A DNA stretch of 9,278 bases, from positions 1 to 9,278 of the forward strand of contig JAICIG010000319.1 in assembly GCA_025924495.1 (NCBI GenBank). Direction: 5' to 3'. The DNA comes from Pirellulales bacterium (GTDB lineage Bacteria > Planctomycetota > Planctomycetia > Pirellulales > JAICIG01). How positions within the stretch are numbered: the stretch's first letter is position 1; every line of letters starts with the position of its first letter. This document shows, piece by piece, positions 1 to 6,569 of this stretch. The translations under genes and the position numbers were made by a program. The notes below the pieces were generated by a model. That model had not been told where the DNA came from. It worked only from the letters and a program-made list of their open reading frames with translations, and searched no databases.

Positions 1-14
1 AGAATATGGGATTA

Positions 15-31
15 CCGCTCGCGCCGAGCGG
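15..31. repeat. short inverted repeat upstream of ettA
   Basis: CCGCTC and GAGCGG form a perfect 6-bp stem around a 5-nt loop (GCGCC). There is no T-tract after it, so it is not a convincing terminator. It could be the tail of an upstream transcript or part of the ettA leader. The remainder of 1-71 shows no clear promoter and no good Shine-Dalgarno sequence before the ettA ATG. High GC content makes short hairpins like this common by chance. Confidence 0.25.
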
Positions 32-71
32 CCACACAGGCACATAAGAAAAGATCGAGCGACGGTTCGCG

Positions 72-1745
72 ATGGGACAACAATACATCTTTCAAATCTC
101 CGACCTGACCAAGAAGCACGGCCAGCGCGAGGTGCTCAAGAATATCTGGCTGGCTTTCTATCCGGGGGCCAAGATTGGCGTGCTCGGCCGCAACGGGGCG
201 GGCAAAAGCACGCTGCTCCGGATCATGGCCGGCGCCGACCGCGATTTCGACGGCGAAGCGAAACTGACCGGTGGATTCACCGTCGGCTATGTACCACAGG
301 AACCGCAGCTCAATCCGAACAAAGACGTCTGGGGCAACGTCGAAGAGGCCGTACAAAAAACGCGGAAGATCTTGCAGCGATATGACGAGATCAACGCCCG
401 TTTCGCCGAACCGCTCGATGACGCCGAAATGGAAAAACTGCTGGCCGAACAGGCCAAGGTGCAGGACCAGATCGAAGCCACCAACGCCTGGGAACTTGAC
501 CGGCAAATCGAAATCGCCATGGATGCCATGCAGCTTCCGCCGGGCGATGCTGACGTGACCAAGCTCTCAGGCGGCGAGCGGCGCCGGGTTGCCTTGTGCA
601 AGATGCTGCTCGAACATCCCGATTTGTTGCTGCTCGACGAACCGACCAACCACCTGGATGCCGAAAGCGTCGCCTGGTTGGAGCGGCACCTGGCCGAATA
701 CACAGGCACCGTCGTGGCCGTGACGCACGACCGCTACTTCCTCGATAATGTCGCCGGGTGGATTCTGGAACTCGATCGCGGCCGCGGCATTCCTTGGGAA
801 GGCAATTATTCGTCGTGGCTCGAGCAGAAGCGCGACCGGCTGGCCAAGGAAGAAAAGGCGGCTTCCGCCAGACAGAAGACGCTGGCCAAAGAGCTGGAGT
901 GGATTCGCATGGCCCCGCGAGCGCGGCAGGCGAAGAACAAGGCCCGCATCAGCGCCTACGAAAAGATGTCAGCCGAGCGATTCGAGGATCGGCAAGACGA
1001 ATTCGAAATCCAGATTCCGCCCGGCAAACACTTGGGCGACCTGGTAATCGAAGCCAGTCACATCAGCAAGGGTTATGACGACCGCTTGTTGATTGACGAC
1101 CTGAGTTTCCGCTTGCCCGCCGGCGGCATTGTCGGCGTGATCGGCCCCAATGGCGCCGGCAAGACAACGCTGTTCCGGATGCTGGTCGGCGAGGAGCAAC
1201 CCGACTCGGGCGCCATGCGCATCGGGCCGACCGTTGAACTGGGCTACGTCGATCAGAACCGCGATGCCCTCGATCCCAATAAAACCGTCTATGAAGAGAT
1301 CTCCGGCGGCTACGACAACATCGACATGGGCGACCGCCGCGTCCCCTCGCGCGCCTACGTGGCCAAGTTCAACTTCCAAGGGACCGACCAGCAAAAACTG
1401 GTCGGCACGCTCTCAGGCGGCGAGCGGAACCGCGTCCACCTGGCCAAGCTGCTCCGGCGCGGGTCGAATGTGCTGCTGTTAGACGAACCGACGAATGACT
1501 TGGACGTAGATACGCTCCGAGCGTTGGAGGAAGCGATCCAGAATTTCGCTGGCTGCGTCGTCGTGATCTCGCACGATCGCTGGTTTCTGGACCGTCTGGC
1601 GACGCACATTCTGGCCTTCGAGGGAGAGGGCTACGTGCATTGGTGTGAAGGCAATTTTCAAACCTACGAAGAGCAGCGGCGCCAGCGACTCGGCATCGAC
1701 GCCGAGCAGCCGCACCGGTTCAAATACAAGAAACTGAAACACTAA
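72..1745 (+). CDS. ettA: energy-dependent translational throttle protein EttA (ABC-F ATPase)
   Basis: Cytoplasmic ABC-F protein. In E. coli, EttA binds the ribosomal E site and gates the first steps of elongation according to ATP/ADP level. The 557 residues are close to the roughly 555 usual for the family and align by eye with E. coli EttA end to end. Visible are Walker [10 protein letters not shown] (about 39-47), signature LSGGERRR (about 165) and [12 protein letters not shown] with the catalytic Glu (about 187). A charged linker (about 240-325) carries the EttA-typical [12 protein letters not shown] and ELEWIR segments. The second cassette has GPNGAGKTT (about 358), LSGGERNR (about 447) and [11 protein letters not shown] (about 467). 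The C-terminus is the basic FKYKKLKH tail. There are no membrane segments, as expected for ABC-F. The ATG at 72 gives the family's N-terminus, although no strong ribosome binding site precedes it. The next gene follows after 63 bp on the same strand. Confidence 0.96.
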   Translation: MGQQYIFQISDLTKKHGQREVLKNIWLAFYPGAKIGVLGRNGAGKSTLLRIMAGADRDFDGEAKLTGGFTVGYVPQEPQLNPNKDVWGNVEEAVQKTRKILQRYDEINARFAEPLDDAEMEKLLAEQAKVQDQIEATNAWELDRQIEIAMDAMQLPPGDADVTKLSGGERRRVALCKMLLEHPDLLLLDEPTNHLDAESVAWLERHLAEYTGTVVAVTHDRYFLDNVAGWILELDRGRGIPWEGNYSSWLEQKRDRLAKEEKAASARQKTLAKELEWIRMAPRARQAKNKARISAYEKMSAERFEDRQDEFEIQIPPGKHLGDLVIEASHISKGYDDRLLIDDLSFRLPAGGIVGVIGPNGAGKTTLFRMLVGEEQPDSGAMRIGPTVELGYVDQNRDALDPNKTVYEEISGGYDNIDMGDRRVPSRAYVAKFNFQGTDQQKLVGTLSGGERNRVHLAKLLRRGSNVLLLDEPTNDLDVDTLRALEEAIQNFAGCVVVISHDRWFLDRLATHILAFEGEGYVHWCEGNFQTYEEQRRQRLGIDAEQPHRFKYKKLKH

Positions 1746-1794
1746 CTGGCGCTGATTCGAACTGCGCCTCATTTTTGCTAAAGCTTTCGAAGCC

Positions 1795-1802
1795 GGAGAG
1801 GG
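1795..1802 (+). promoter_or_regulatory. ribosome binding site of the lysine-rich small gene
   Basis: GGAGAGGG lies 6 nt before the ATG at 1809. It is a strong Shine-Dalgarno match and supports this very short frame being translated. Confidence 0.7.
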
Positions 1803-1808
1803 AAATTC

Positions 1809-2018
1809 ATGACGGTTTTGCATTCGGGCAGCACCAAGAAATTCGCCGCAGGTTGGGAATCGATCTTCGATAAATCAGCCGCCAAGAAGGCCGCGGCCGG
1901 CAAGAAGAAATCCCCCGTTCCGGGGAAGCCTGCGGTGGCCAGCGGCGCTAAGGTTAAGAAGAAGCCCGCGGGCGCCGACAAGAAACCTAGCGGCCGAAAG
2001 AAAAGCAAGCGGGCTTAA
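1809..2018 (+). CDS. small lysine-rich basic protein, function unknown
   Basis: A 69-residue protein with two parts. The N-terminus (residues 5-20, HSGSTKKFAAGWESIF) looks like a short conserved motif with aromatic residues F12, W16 and F20. Residues 21-69 are a disordered Lys/Ala/Pro/Gly tail built of AKKAAAGKKK, VKKKPAG and RKKSKR-type blocks. I count 18 Lys and 2 Arg in total. No signal peptide or membrane segment is seen. Such tails resemble histone H1-like nucleic-acid-binding proteins, so DNA, RNA or ribosome binding is plausible, but that is inference. I recall similar short proteins with a KKFA..W..IF start in planctomycetes, annotated only as hypothetical. It has a strong ribosome binding site, follows ettA by 63 bp and precedes the selenoprotein gene by 33 bp, so it may be co-transcribed with either. 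Confidence 0.75.
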   Translation: MTVLHSGSTKKFAAGWESIFDKSAAKKAAAGKKKSPVPGKPAVASGAKVKKKPAGADKKPSGRKKSKRA

Positions 2019-2039
2019 CGGGCGTGGGTCCTTCGTTGC

Positions 2040-2044
2040 GGAGG
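2040..2044 (+). promoter_or_regulatory. ribosome binding site of the selenoprotein gene
   Basis: A perfect GGAGG core sits 7 nt before the ATG at 2052. It decides the true start. Translation is set up for the ATG ten codons ahead of the in-frame TGA, not for the internal TTG at 2109, which lies inside the predicted SECIS loop and lacks a purine-rich leader at the right distance. Confidence 0.8.
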
Positions 2045-2051
2045 CGTTACG

Positions 2052-2297
2052 ATGAAGATCGAATTGCGTTATTGCTCGATGTGAAACTATGAGCCGCAGG
2101 CCGTCAGTTTGGCGAGCCGCATTCTCACCGAGTACAAACAGGCCATTCAGGGTCTCACGCTCATTCCCGCGAAGGGCGGGTGCTTCGAACTTTCACTCGA
2201 CGGTGAGCTCGTTTACTCGAAGCTCAAGACTGGCGAGTTCCCCGACGAAGCCCGCATGATCGGGCTGGTTGGCAAGCGCATGGGCCTTAAGGTTTAA
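2052..2297 (+). CDS. SelW/Rdx-family selenoprotein with in-frame TGA (Sec at residue 11)
   Basis: An 81-residue thioredoxin-like protein of the SelW/SelT/SelH (Rdx) family, read through TGA at 2082-2084 as selenocysteine. The N-terminus reads MKIELRYCSM-U-NYEPQAVSLA. This matches the family pattern of a first beta-strand, a CxxC or CxxU redox pair (here Cys8-x-x-Sec11), then a helix. Downstream are the other family marks: GGCFELSLDGELVYSK (42-57, the usual GG.FE...DG.L.FSK) and GEFPDE (61-66). Length is normal for bacterial SelW-like proteins. Family members are thought to act as small cytosolic thiol oxidoreductases; the exact substrate is unknown. Support for Sec over a pseudogene: TGA falls exactly at the second redox position, the frame is intact on both sides, the ribosome binding site is perfect and a SECIS-like hairpin follows. 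Cys44 is an extra cysteine. The selenocysteine machinery (selA, selB, selC, selD) is not in this window and would have to be elsewhere. Confidence 0.88.
2082..2084 (+). other. selenocysteine codon (recoded TGA)
   Basis: TGA in frame with the ATG at 2052 and the TAA at 2295. It occupies the C-terminal position of a C-x-x-C/U redox motif (TGC TCG ATG TGA). In Cys-containing homologues of this family that position is cysteine. Confidence 0.85.
2096..2120 (+). promoter_or_regulatory. candidate bacterial SECIS element
   Basis: GGCCGUC (2099-2105) pairs with GGCG-A-GCC (2111-2118), giving 7 pairs including one U-G, with A2115 bulged and a 5-nt loop AGUUU (2106-2110). Two further pairs (2096-2097 with 2119-2120) extend the stem past a bulged A2098. 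The loop contains GU, with G at its second position. G2107 lies 22 nt after the TGA. That fits what is known of bacterial SECIS elements: a small apical loop with G in its first two positions, about 16-37 nt after UGA, inside the coding region and bound by SelB. Pairing was worked out by hand, without a computed free energy. Confidence 0.7.
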
Positions 2298-2312
2298 CAA
2301 TTCGTCGGATCC

Positions 2313-2331
2313 CGGCGAAATTGGTTCGCCG
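2313..2331 (+). terminator. stem-loop after the selenoprotein gene, possible terminator
   Basis: CGGCGAA and TTCGCCG make a perfect 7-bp stem with a 5-nt loop (ATTGG), starting 16 nt after the TAA at 2295-2297. No T-run follows, so it is not a classical intrinsic terminator. It may attenuate transcription or protect an mRNA 3' end. Its place between the selenoprotein and the regulator gene fits the end of a transcription unit. Confidence 0.4.
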
Positions 2332-2392
2332 CCGTCTGAAGCGTCGCGGGTCTTGTGCGCGGCAGCCCGTGGCACATCAGCGGTCGATTTTG

Positions 2393-2398
2393 TATGAT
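2393..2398 (+). promoter_or_regulatory. candidate -10 box for the response regulator gene
   Basis: TATGAT (5 of 6 to TATAAT) is followed by exactly 7 nt and then the ATG at 2406. Transcription would begin at or next to that ATG, giving a leaderless mRNA. No -35 hexamer is recognisable 16-18 nt upstream. Confidence 0.35.
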
Positions 2399-2405
2399 CG
2401 GCCGC

Positions 2406-3809
2406 ATGGTTTCTGCACAAGCCGCACCGGTCGCCGATAGCGCCGCTCCCGCGATTCGCATCCTGATTGTCGATAATGACGGTCCCCATGCGCAGGCCGT
2501 CGCCGAGAGCCTCGCGCGCGTCGGTTATGACTGCACCGTCGCCACCTCCGGGACGGAAGGCGCCCAGTTGATCGAGCGAGAAGGCTTCGACATCGTCATC
2601 ACCGACCTGATGATGAGCGACGTCGGAGGACTGGAGATCCTGGCCCGCGCGAAAGACGATCTGCCCGACGCAGAAGTCATTTTAGTTACCGGCCACGGCA
2701 CCGTGCCTTCGGCGGTGCAGGCAATGCAACAAGGGGCGTTCAACTATCTGCTCAAGCCGCTCGATCTGGCCCAATTGCGCGCCGTCGCCGAAAAGGCCGC
2801 GGCCAACGTCCGTCTGAAGCGGACCAACGCCGAATTAAATCGCCGGCTTGATGAAAAGTTCGGCTTCGAAGGGGTGGTCGGCTCCAGCCCCAAGATGAAC
2901 GAAGTCATCAGCCTGCTGAAGCGAATCGCGCCGACCAATGCCAGCGTTTTGATTCAAGGCGAAACCGGCACCGGCAAGGAACTGGTCGCGCAGGCGATCC
3001 ATCAGAACAGCCCGCGCAAAAACAAGCCGTTCGTGGCGCTCAACTGCGCGGCCTTGAGCGAGAACATCCTGGAGAGTGAACTATTCGGCCACATCAAGGG
3101 AGCGTTCACCGACGCTTCGGCCGATCGCGTCGGCAAGTTCGAGTATGCCCACGGCGGCACGCTGTTCCTGGATGAAGTCGGCGACATGCCGATGGCCACG
3201 CAGATCAAGCTGCTGCGCGTGCTGGAGAGTTCGGAGATCACGCGCGTCGGATCCAACGAACCGATCAAGGTCAACGTCCGCATTCTGTCAGCCACGAATC
3301 GCAACCTCGAACAGCAGATCGCCGCCGGCACGTTTCGCGCCGATTTGTATCATCGCTTGAAAGTCGTCACGGTTGTATTGCCGCGGCTGGTCGACCGCAG
3401 CCAGGACATTCCGCTGCTGATCGAGCATTTCATCCGCCAGTTTTCCAGACGCCATGCCAAGACGATCAAGAGCATGTCAACCGCCGCGCGCCGCCGGCTG
3501 CTGGCCTATGATTGGCCGGGCAACGTCCGCGAGTTGCGCAATGCCATCGAAAGCATGGTGGTAGTCGATTTCGACGGCGTGCTCGATCTCGACGATTTGC
3601 CTCGTGAATTGATGGACCAGGCGGAAACCATTAACGAACCGTCGGGCGGCCGGCTCAGCGGGCTGGTTGGCAAGCCGTTGGCGGAAATCGAGAAGTTGTT
3701 CATTGCTGAGACGCTTTCCATGACGGGCGGCAATCGAGAAGAAGCCGCGCACATCCTCGGCATCGGCGAGCGGACGCTGTATCGCAAAATCAAAGAGTAC
3801 CAACTCTGA
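2406..3809 (+). CDS. NtrC-family sigma54-dependent response regulator
   Basis: A 467-residue cytoplasmic transcription activator with the classical three domains. The receiver (about 18-130) has an acidic pocket VDND (22-25), phospho-acceptor Asp67 in ITDLMM, Thr95 in VTGHG and Lys117 in LLKP. The AAA+ domain (about 155-385) has Walker A GETGTGKE (185-192), [15 protein letters not shown] (223-237, sigma54 contact loop), Walker B GTLFLDE (251-257), the ATNR sensor segment (296-299) and WPGNVREL (370-377). The C-terminal Fis-type helix-turn-helix (about 425-467) includes [13 protein letters not shown] and ERTLYRKI. Such proteins, once phosphorylated by a partner kinase, drive open-complex formation by sigma54 RNA polymerase. 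No kinase gene is adjacent, so the signal is unknown. Start choice: upstream GTG 2355 and ATG 2394 are also in frame, but residues before 2406 look non-conserved. MutL begins 49 bp downstream. Confidence 0.93.
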   Translation: MVSAQAAPVADSAAPAIRILIVDNDGPHAQAVAESLARVGYDCTVATSGTEGAQLIEREGFDIVITDLMMSDVGGLEILARAKDDLPDAEVILVTGHGTVPSAVQAMQQGAFNYLLKPLDLAQLRAVAEKAAANVRLKRTNAELNRRLDEKFGFEGVVGSSPKMNEVISLLKRIAPTNASVLIQGETGTGKELVAQAIHQNSPRKNKPFVALNCAALSENILESELFGHIKGAFTDASADRVGKFEYAHGGTLFLDEVGDMPMATQIKLLRVLESSEITRVGSNEPIKVNVRILSATNRNLEQQIAAGTFRADLYHRLKVVTVVLPRLVDRSQDIPLLIEHFIRQFSRRHAKTIKSMSTAARRRLLAYDWPGNVRELRNAIESMVVVDFDGVLDLDDLPRELMDQAETINEPSGGRLSGLVGKPLAEIEKLFIAETLSMTGGNREEAAHILGIGERTLYRKIKEYQL

Positions 3810-3814
3810 ACGGC

Positions 3815-3844
3815 TCGCGGCCCGGTTACGTCTCTCAGCCGCGA
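3815..3844. repeat. inverted repeat between the regulator gene and mutL
   Basis: TCGCGGC (3815-3821) and GCCGCGA (3838-3844) form 7 bp around a 16-nt loop in the 49-bp gap before mutL. No T-tract follows. It could be a weak structure in the mutL leader, or chance in GC-rich DNA. Confidence 0.25.
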
Positions 3845-3858
3845 CGGAACGGATTCGA

Positions 3859-5778
3859 ATGCCCATCCAGCAATTGCCTCCCAGCGTCATCAATAAGATC
3901 GCCGCGGGCGAGGTCATTGAACGCCCGGCCAGCGTGGTGAAAGAGTTGCTGGAAAACTCGCTCGATGCCGGCGCAACACGGATTGACGTGTCGATCGAGC
4001 AGGGGGGGCTGGAGCTGGTGCGCGTCGTCGACAATGGCGGCGGCATTCCGCCCGACGAGTTGCTGCTGGCCATCGCCAGCCATGCCACCAGCAAGCTGGT
4101 CGACGCCGACGACCTGTTCCGCGTCCGCACCCTCGGATTTCGCGGCGAAGCGCTGGCGTCGATCGCCGAGGTCAGCCGCTTCACGTTGCGCAGCCGGGTC
4201 GCTTCGCAGGCGGCCGGGGCCGAGCTGGAAGTGGTGGCCGGCAAACCTGCGGATATCGCGCCTTGCGGCTGCTCGCCCGGCACGACGGTCGAGGTCCGCA
4301 ATCTGTTTTTCAATACGCCCGTAAGGCGCAAGTTTCTCCGCGCCACGCAAACCGAGATGGGGCATATCACGGAAATCCTGACTCGCTTGGCGCTCGCGCA
4401 TCCGGAAGTGCATTTCAGTCTGCGCCACAATTCGCGACAGATCTTCGATTTGCCGCCCACCGATCGACTCGTCGACCGAATCAGCACATTCTTCGGCCGC
4501 GATCTTGCGGACGATCTGATTTGGCTGGAAAGCCGCGACGACCTGGTGCGGCTCTCCGGCTATGTCGGCCATCCCAACCAGAGCCGCCCCAATGCGCGGA
4601 TGCAGTATCTGTTTCTCAACGGCCGCTCGATACGCGATCGCTCGTTGCAGCATGCCTTGGGCGAGGCGTATCGCGGGCTGATGCTGACGGGACGCTACCC
4701 TGTCTCGTTCTTATCGTTCGAGATGCCGCCGGAACTCGTGGACGTGAACGTTCACCCGACCAAGCTCGAAGTGCGGTTCCAGGACGGCGGCCGACTCTAT
4801 AGCCAGTTACTCGGCACCTTACGGACGAAGTTCCTCAAGACCGATCTGACGCACAAGCTCGATCCGAACGGCGCCGAAACGAGCATCAGCGATCCCGCCG
4901 GCGCTCACGACGCCGAGCGGGCCCAGCAGCTACGCAATGAGCTGGTCGATTGGGCGAAAGGGCAAATGGCGAGCTGGAACAACAACCCGGGCGCGCCGGC
5001 GCCTGTCGAATCGGTCGTCGCTGCACAGCAGACCGCGTTTGATTTGTCTCGTCCTTCCCCTGGCAGCCGGCCGCTCGAGCTTGCACCGGTGCTGATGCGC
5101 ACGGTCACGGCGCCTGCCGCAGCCGGCCCGATGCCCGCGCACCGGTATGACGCAGCGCAGACGGCTGCGGAGAATAGCGATGCCCTCGAGTACGGCCGGA
5201 CGCATTCCTCGACTTCGGCGTTGCAGATTCACAATCGCTACCTGATCGCCGAGAGCGACGAGGGGGTGATGGTCATCGACCAGCATGCGCTGCACGAGCG
5301 AATTCTCTATGAGCATTTCAAGGCCAAGACGCTGGCTGGCGCCGTCGAGTCGCAAGCCCTGCTGGTTCCTGAACCGGTCGACCTGAGCGGACCGGAGGCG
5401 GCGGCCGTGCTCGAAAATCAAGAACTGCTGGCTCAATTGGGCCTGAAGGTCGAACCATTCGGCGGCGATACCATCTTGATCTCTTGCTATCCCGCGATGA
5501 TGTCGGCCAACAGCCCCGCCGAACTCTTGCGAGCGCTAGTCGAGATCCTGCTCTCCAGCGGCCGCGCGCCCGAGCGCCGCGACTTGCTCGACGAGTTGCT
5601 GCACATGATGTCGTGCAAGGCGGCCATCAAGGCCGGCGATCGGCTGACGCCTGAAGAAATTGATGCCTTACTTGAGCAGCGTCATCTGGCTCAAGACACC
5701 CATCATTGCCCGCACGGCCGCCCGACCGCGCTGGTCTTCACGCGCGAGGAATTGGATCGGCAGTTCAAAAGAATTTAA
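3859..5778 (+). CDS. mutL: DNA mismatch repair protein MutL (nicking type)
   Basis: A 639-residue MutL that couples MutS mismatch recognition to downstream repair. The N-terminal GHKL ATPase starts with IAAGEVIERPASVVKELLEN (14-33) and SLDAGAT. It continues with DNGGGIP (58-64), SHATSK and TLGFRGEALASI (91-102). NVHPTKLEVRF marks the end of the transducer domain. A Pro/Ala-rich, poorly conserved linker spans about 345-450. The C-terminal dimerisation domain carries DQHALHERILYE (474-485), a perfect DQHA(X)2E(X)4E metal-binding endonuclease motif. It is supported by SCKAAIKAGD (from about 585) and CPHGRPT (617-623). MutL of this type nicks the strand itself, as in MutH-less bacteria and eukaryotic MutLalpha. 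The ATG at 3859 gives the family N-terminus. A G7 run lies in the ATPase region (4002-4008). No mutS is nearby. Confidence 0.96.
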   Translation: MPIQQLPPSVINKIAAGEVIERPASVVKELLENSLDAGATRIDVSIEQGGLELVRVVDNGGGIPPDELLLAIASHATSKLVDADDLFRVRTLGFRGEALASIAEVSRFTLRSRVASQAAGAELEVVAGKPADIAPCGCSPGTTVEVRNLFFNTPVRRKFLRATQTEMGHITEILTRLALAHPEVHFSLRHNSRQIFDLPPTDRLVDRISTFFGRDLADDLIWLESRDDLVRLSGYVGHPNQSRPNARMQYLFLNGRSIRDRSLQHALGEAYRGLMLTGRYPVSFLSFEMPPELVDVNVHPTKLEVRFQDGGRLYSQLLGTLRTKFLKTDLTHKLDPNGAETSISDPAGAHDAERAQQLRNELVDWAKGQMASWNNNPGAPAPVESVVAAQQTAFDLSRPSPGSRPLELAPVLMRTVTAPAAAGPMPAHRYDAAQTAAENSDALEYGRTHSSTSALQIHNRYLIAESDEGVMVIDQHALHERILYEHFKAKTLAGAVESQALLVPEPVDLSGPEAAAVLENQELLAQLGLKVEPFGGDTILISCYPAMMSANSPAELLRALVEILLSSGRAPERRDLLDELLHMMSCKAAIKAGDRLTPEEIDALLEQRHLAQDTHHCPHGRPTALVFTREELDRQFKRI

Positions 5779-5816
5779 GCAGGCGGCCGAAAGCCCGTTC
5801 CCAAAGCGCCGCTTAA
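5775..5816. terminator. inverted repeat joining two convergent stop codons, possible bidirectional terminator
   Basis: TTAAGC-A-GGCG (5775-5785) is complementary to CGCCGCTTAA (5807-5816), giving 10 pairs with one bulged A. The loop of 21 nt holds a smaller hairpin (GGC, 5-nt loop, GCC, 5785-5795). The repeat contains the mutL stop (5776-5778) and the stop of the convergent glycosylase gene (5815-5813). The AT-rich ends would give a short U-ending tract on each strand, but no true T-run exists. A shared terminator is plausible from the position, not proven. Confidence 0.35.
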
Positions 5817-6406
5817 TCTGCCGACCTCGGATCTCCAACTTCCGAGTTGGCGCTGAGCTTTTCCTTCCGGCTGACATACGGATTGCCGCGTTCGAAGAAC
5901 CTCCAATCGAGCTCGGTGGCGCGCGTGATGCCGATCCGCGGGCCGCGGGCGACGATCGGCGCGTGACGACCGGAACGCAATTTGATTTCGCGGCCAATTG
6001 GCAGCCCATTCCATTCGATGCCAATGCCGAACGCCTGACATAGCTTGCCCGGCCCGCTGGCCAACTTTCTTACGTCGTTCACCCCTCGGCGTGCAATCAT
6101 TTCGGTAATGCCCTTGAGCGGTTCGACCGCCCGAATCAAAACCGCACCCGTGCCATGTCGCTCGGTGGTAAAGTTCAGGCAATAGTGCACGCCGTAAATC
6201 TTGTAGATGTAAATATGTCCGTAGGTTTCCCGCATCATGACGGCTTTATGGCGGCGCGTGACCGAATGCGAGGCGGGATCCGTCGTGTACGCCTCCGTCT
6301 CGACGATCCGTCCCTCGCACTCGCCCACCGCCAGGATGGCGCCGATCAAGTCGCGTGCGACCTCGAGCGTATCGCGAGCAAAGAATTCAAAGCCGAGTTT
6401 TGACAT
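5813..6406 (-). CDS. 3-methyladenine DNA glycosylase (AAG/MPG family)
   Basis: A 197-residue monofunctional base-excision repair enzyme that removes alkylated and deaminated purines such as 3-methyladenine and hypoxanthine. Length matches bacterial members of the AAG/MPG (Pfam Pur_DNA_glyco) family. Family marks: FFARDTLEVARDLIG (8-22), RIVETEAY (33-40, containing the catalytic Glu that activates water), DPASHS (43-48) and YGHIYIYKIYGVHYCLN (62-78, with the aromatic residues that intercalate and hold the flipped base). Then come AVLIRAVEP (88-96), the SGPGKLCQAFGI motif (117-128), RIGITRA (157-163) and the terminal NPYVS (175-179). An upstream in-frame ATG at 6466 adds 20 residues not typical of the family, so 6406 is preferred. 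The gene is convergent with mutL (34 bp apart) and divergent from the tetR operon. No Shine-Dalgarno precedes the start, consistent with a leaderless mRNA. Confidence 0.93.
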   Translation of the reverse strand: MSKLGFEFFARDTLEVARDLIGAILAVGECEGRIVETEAYTTDPASHSVTRRHKAVMMRETYGHIYIYKIYGVHYCLNFTTERHGTGAVLIRAVEPLKGITEMIARRGVNDVRKLASGPGKLCQAFGIGIEWNGLPIGREIKLRSGRHAPIVARGPRIGITRATELDWRFFERGNPYVSRKEKLSANSEVGDPRSAD

Positions 6407-6414
6407 GGCGGAGA

Positions 6415-6423
6415 AGTATATCA
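6415..6423 (-). promoter_or_regulatory. candidate extended -10 promoter of the glycosylase gene
   Basis: On the - strand the sequence reads TGATATACT: a TGn extension plus TATACT (5 of 6 to TATAAT). Eight nt follow before the ATG. Extended -10 promoters can work without a -35 box, and none is visible here. The predicted start of transcription falls at or just before the start codon. Confidence 0.45.
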
Positions 6424-6569
6424 GAGCGTTGCGACCGAGGCGTTTTCGATTGCCCACAGACGGCATGCGAAGGAAGCTCGATCGGGGTGGAGATTTCCTG
6501 CCTGCCGGCCAAAGCAGCTTTGTCTTTCGAGGACGTCGGAATTGACCTGATTCGTGCGAAAATCTCCTA

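Noticed and set aside
2109..2297. A shorter SelW-like gene starting at TTG 2109
   Set aside because: It would lack the first strand and the redox motif, has no ribosome binding site, and starts inside the predicted SECIS loop. The ATG at 2052 with read-through of TGA explains the sequence better.
2052..2297. Selenoprotein frame as a pseudogene with a nonsense mutation
   Set aside because: The stop is TGA exactly at the redox residue, the rest of the frame is intact and conserved-looking, and a SECIS-like hairpin is at the right distance. A random nonsense mutation would not produce this combination.
2370..2384. TGGCAC at 2370-2375 as a sigma54 -24 element before the sigma54-type regulator
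   Set aside because: The required GC of the -12 element is absent at the correct 10-nt spacing from the GG (2383-2384 is GT), so the pair does not form a sigma54 promoter.
3477..4653. Long open frames on the - strand (336 and 272 codons) across the regulator and mutL
   Set aside because: They lie antisense to two clearly conserved genes, have low-complexity Arg/Ser/Ala-rich translations and show no family motifs. Long antisense frames are expected from codon bias in GC-rich DNA.
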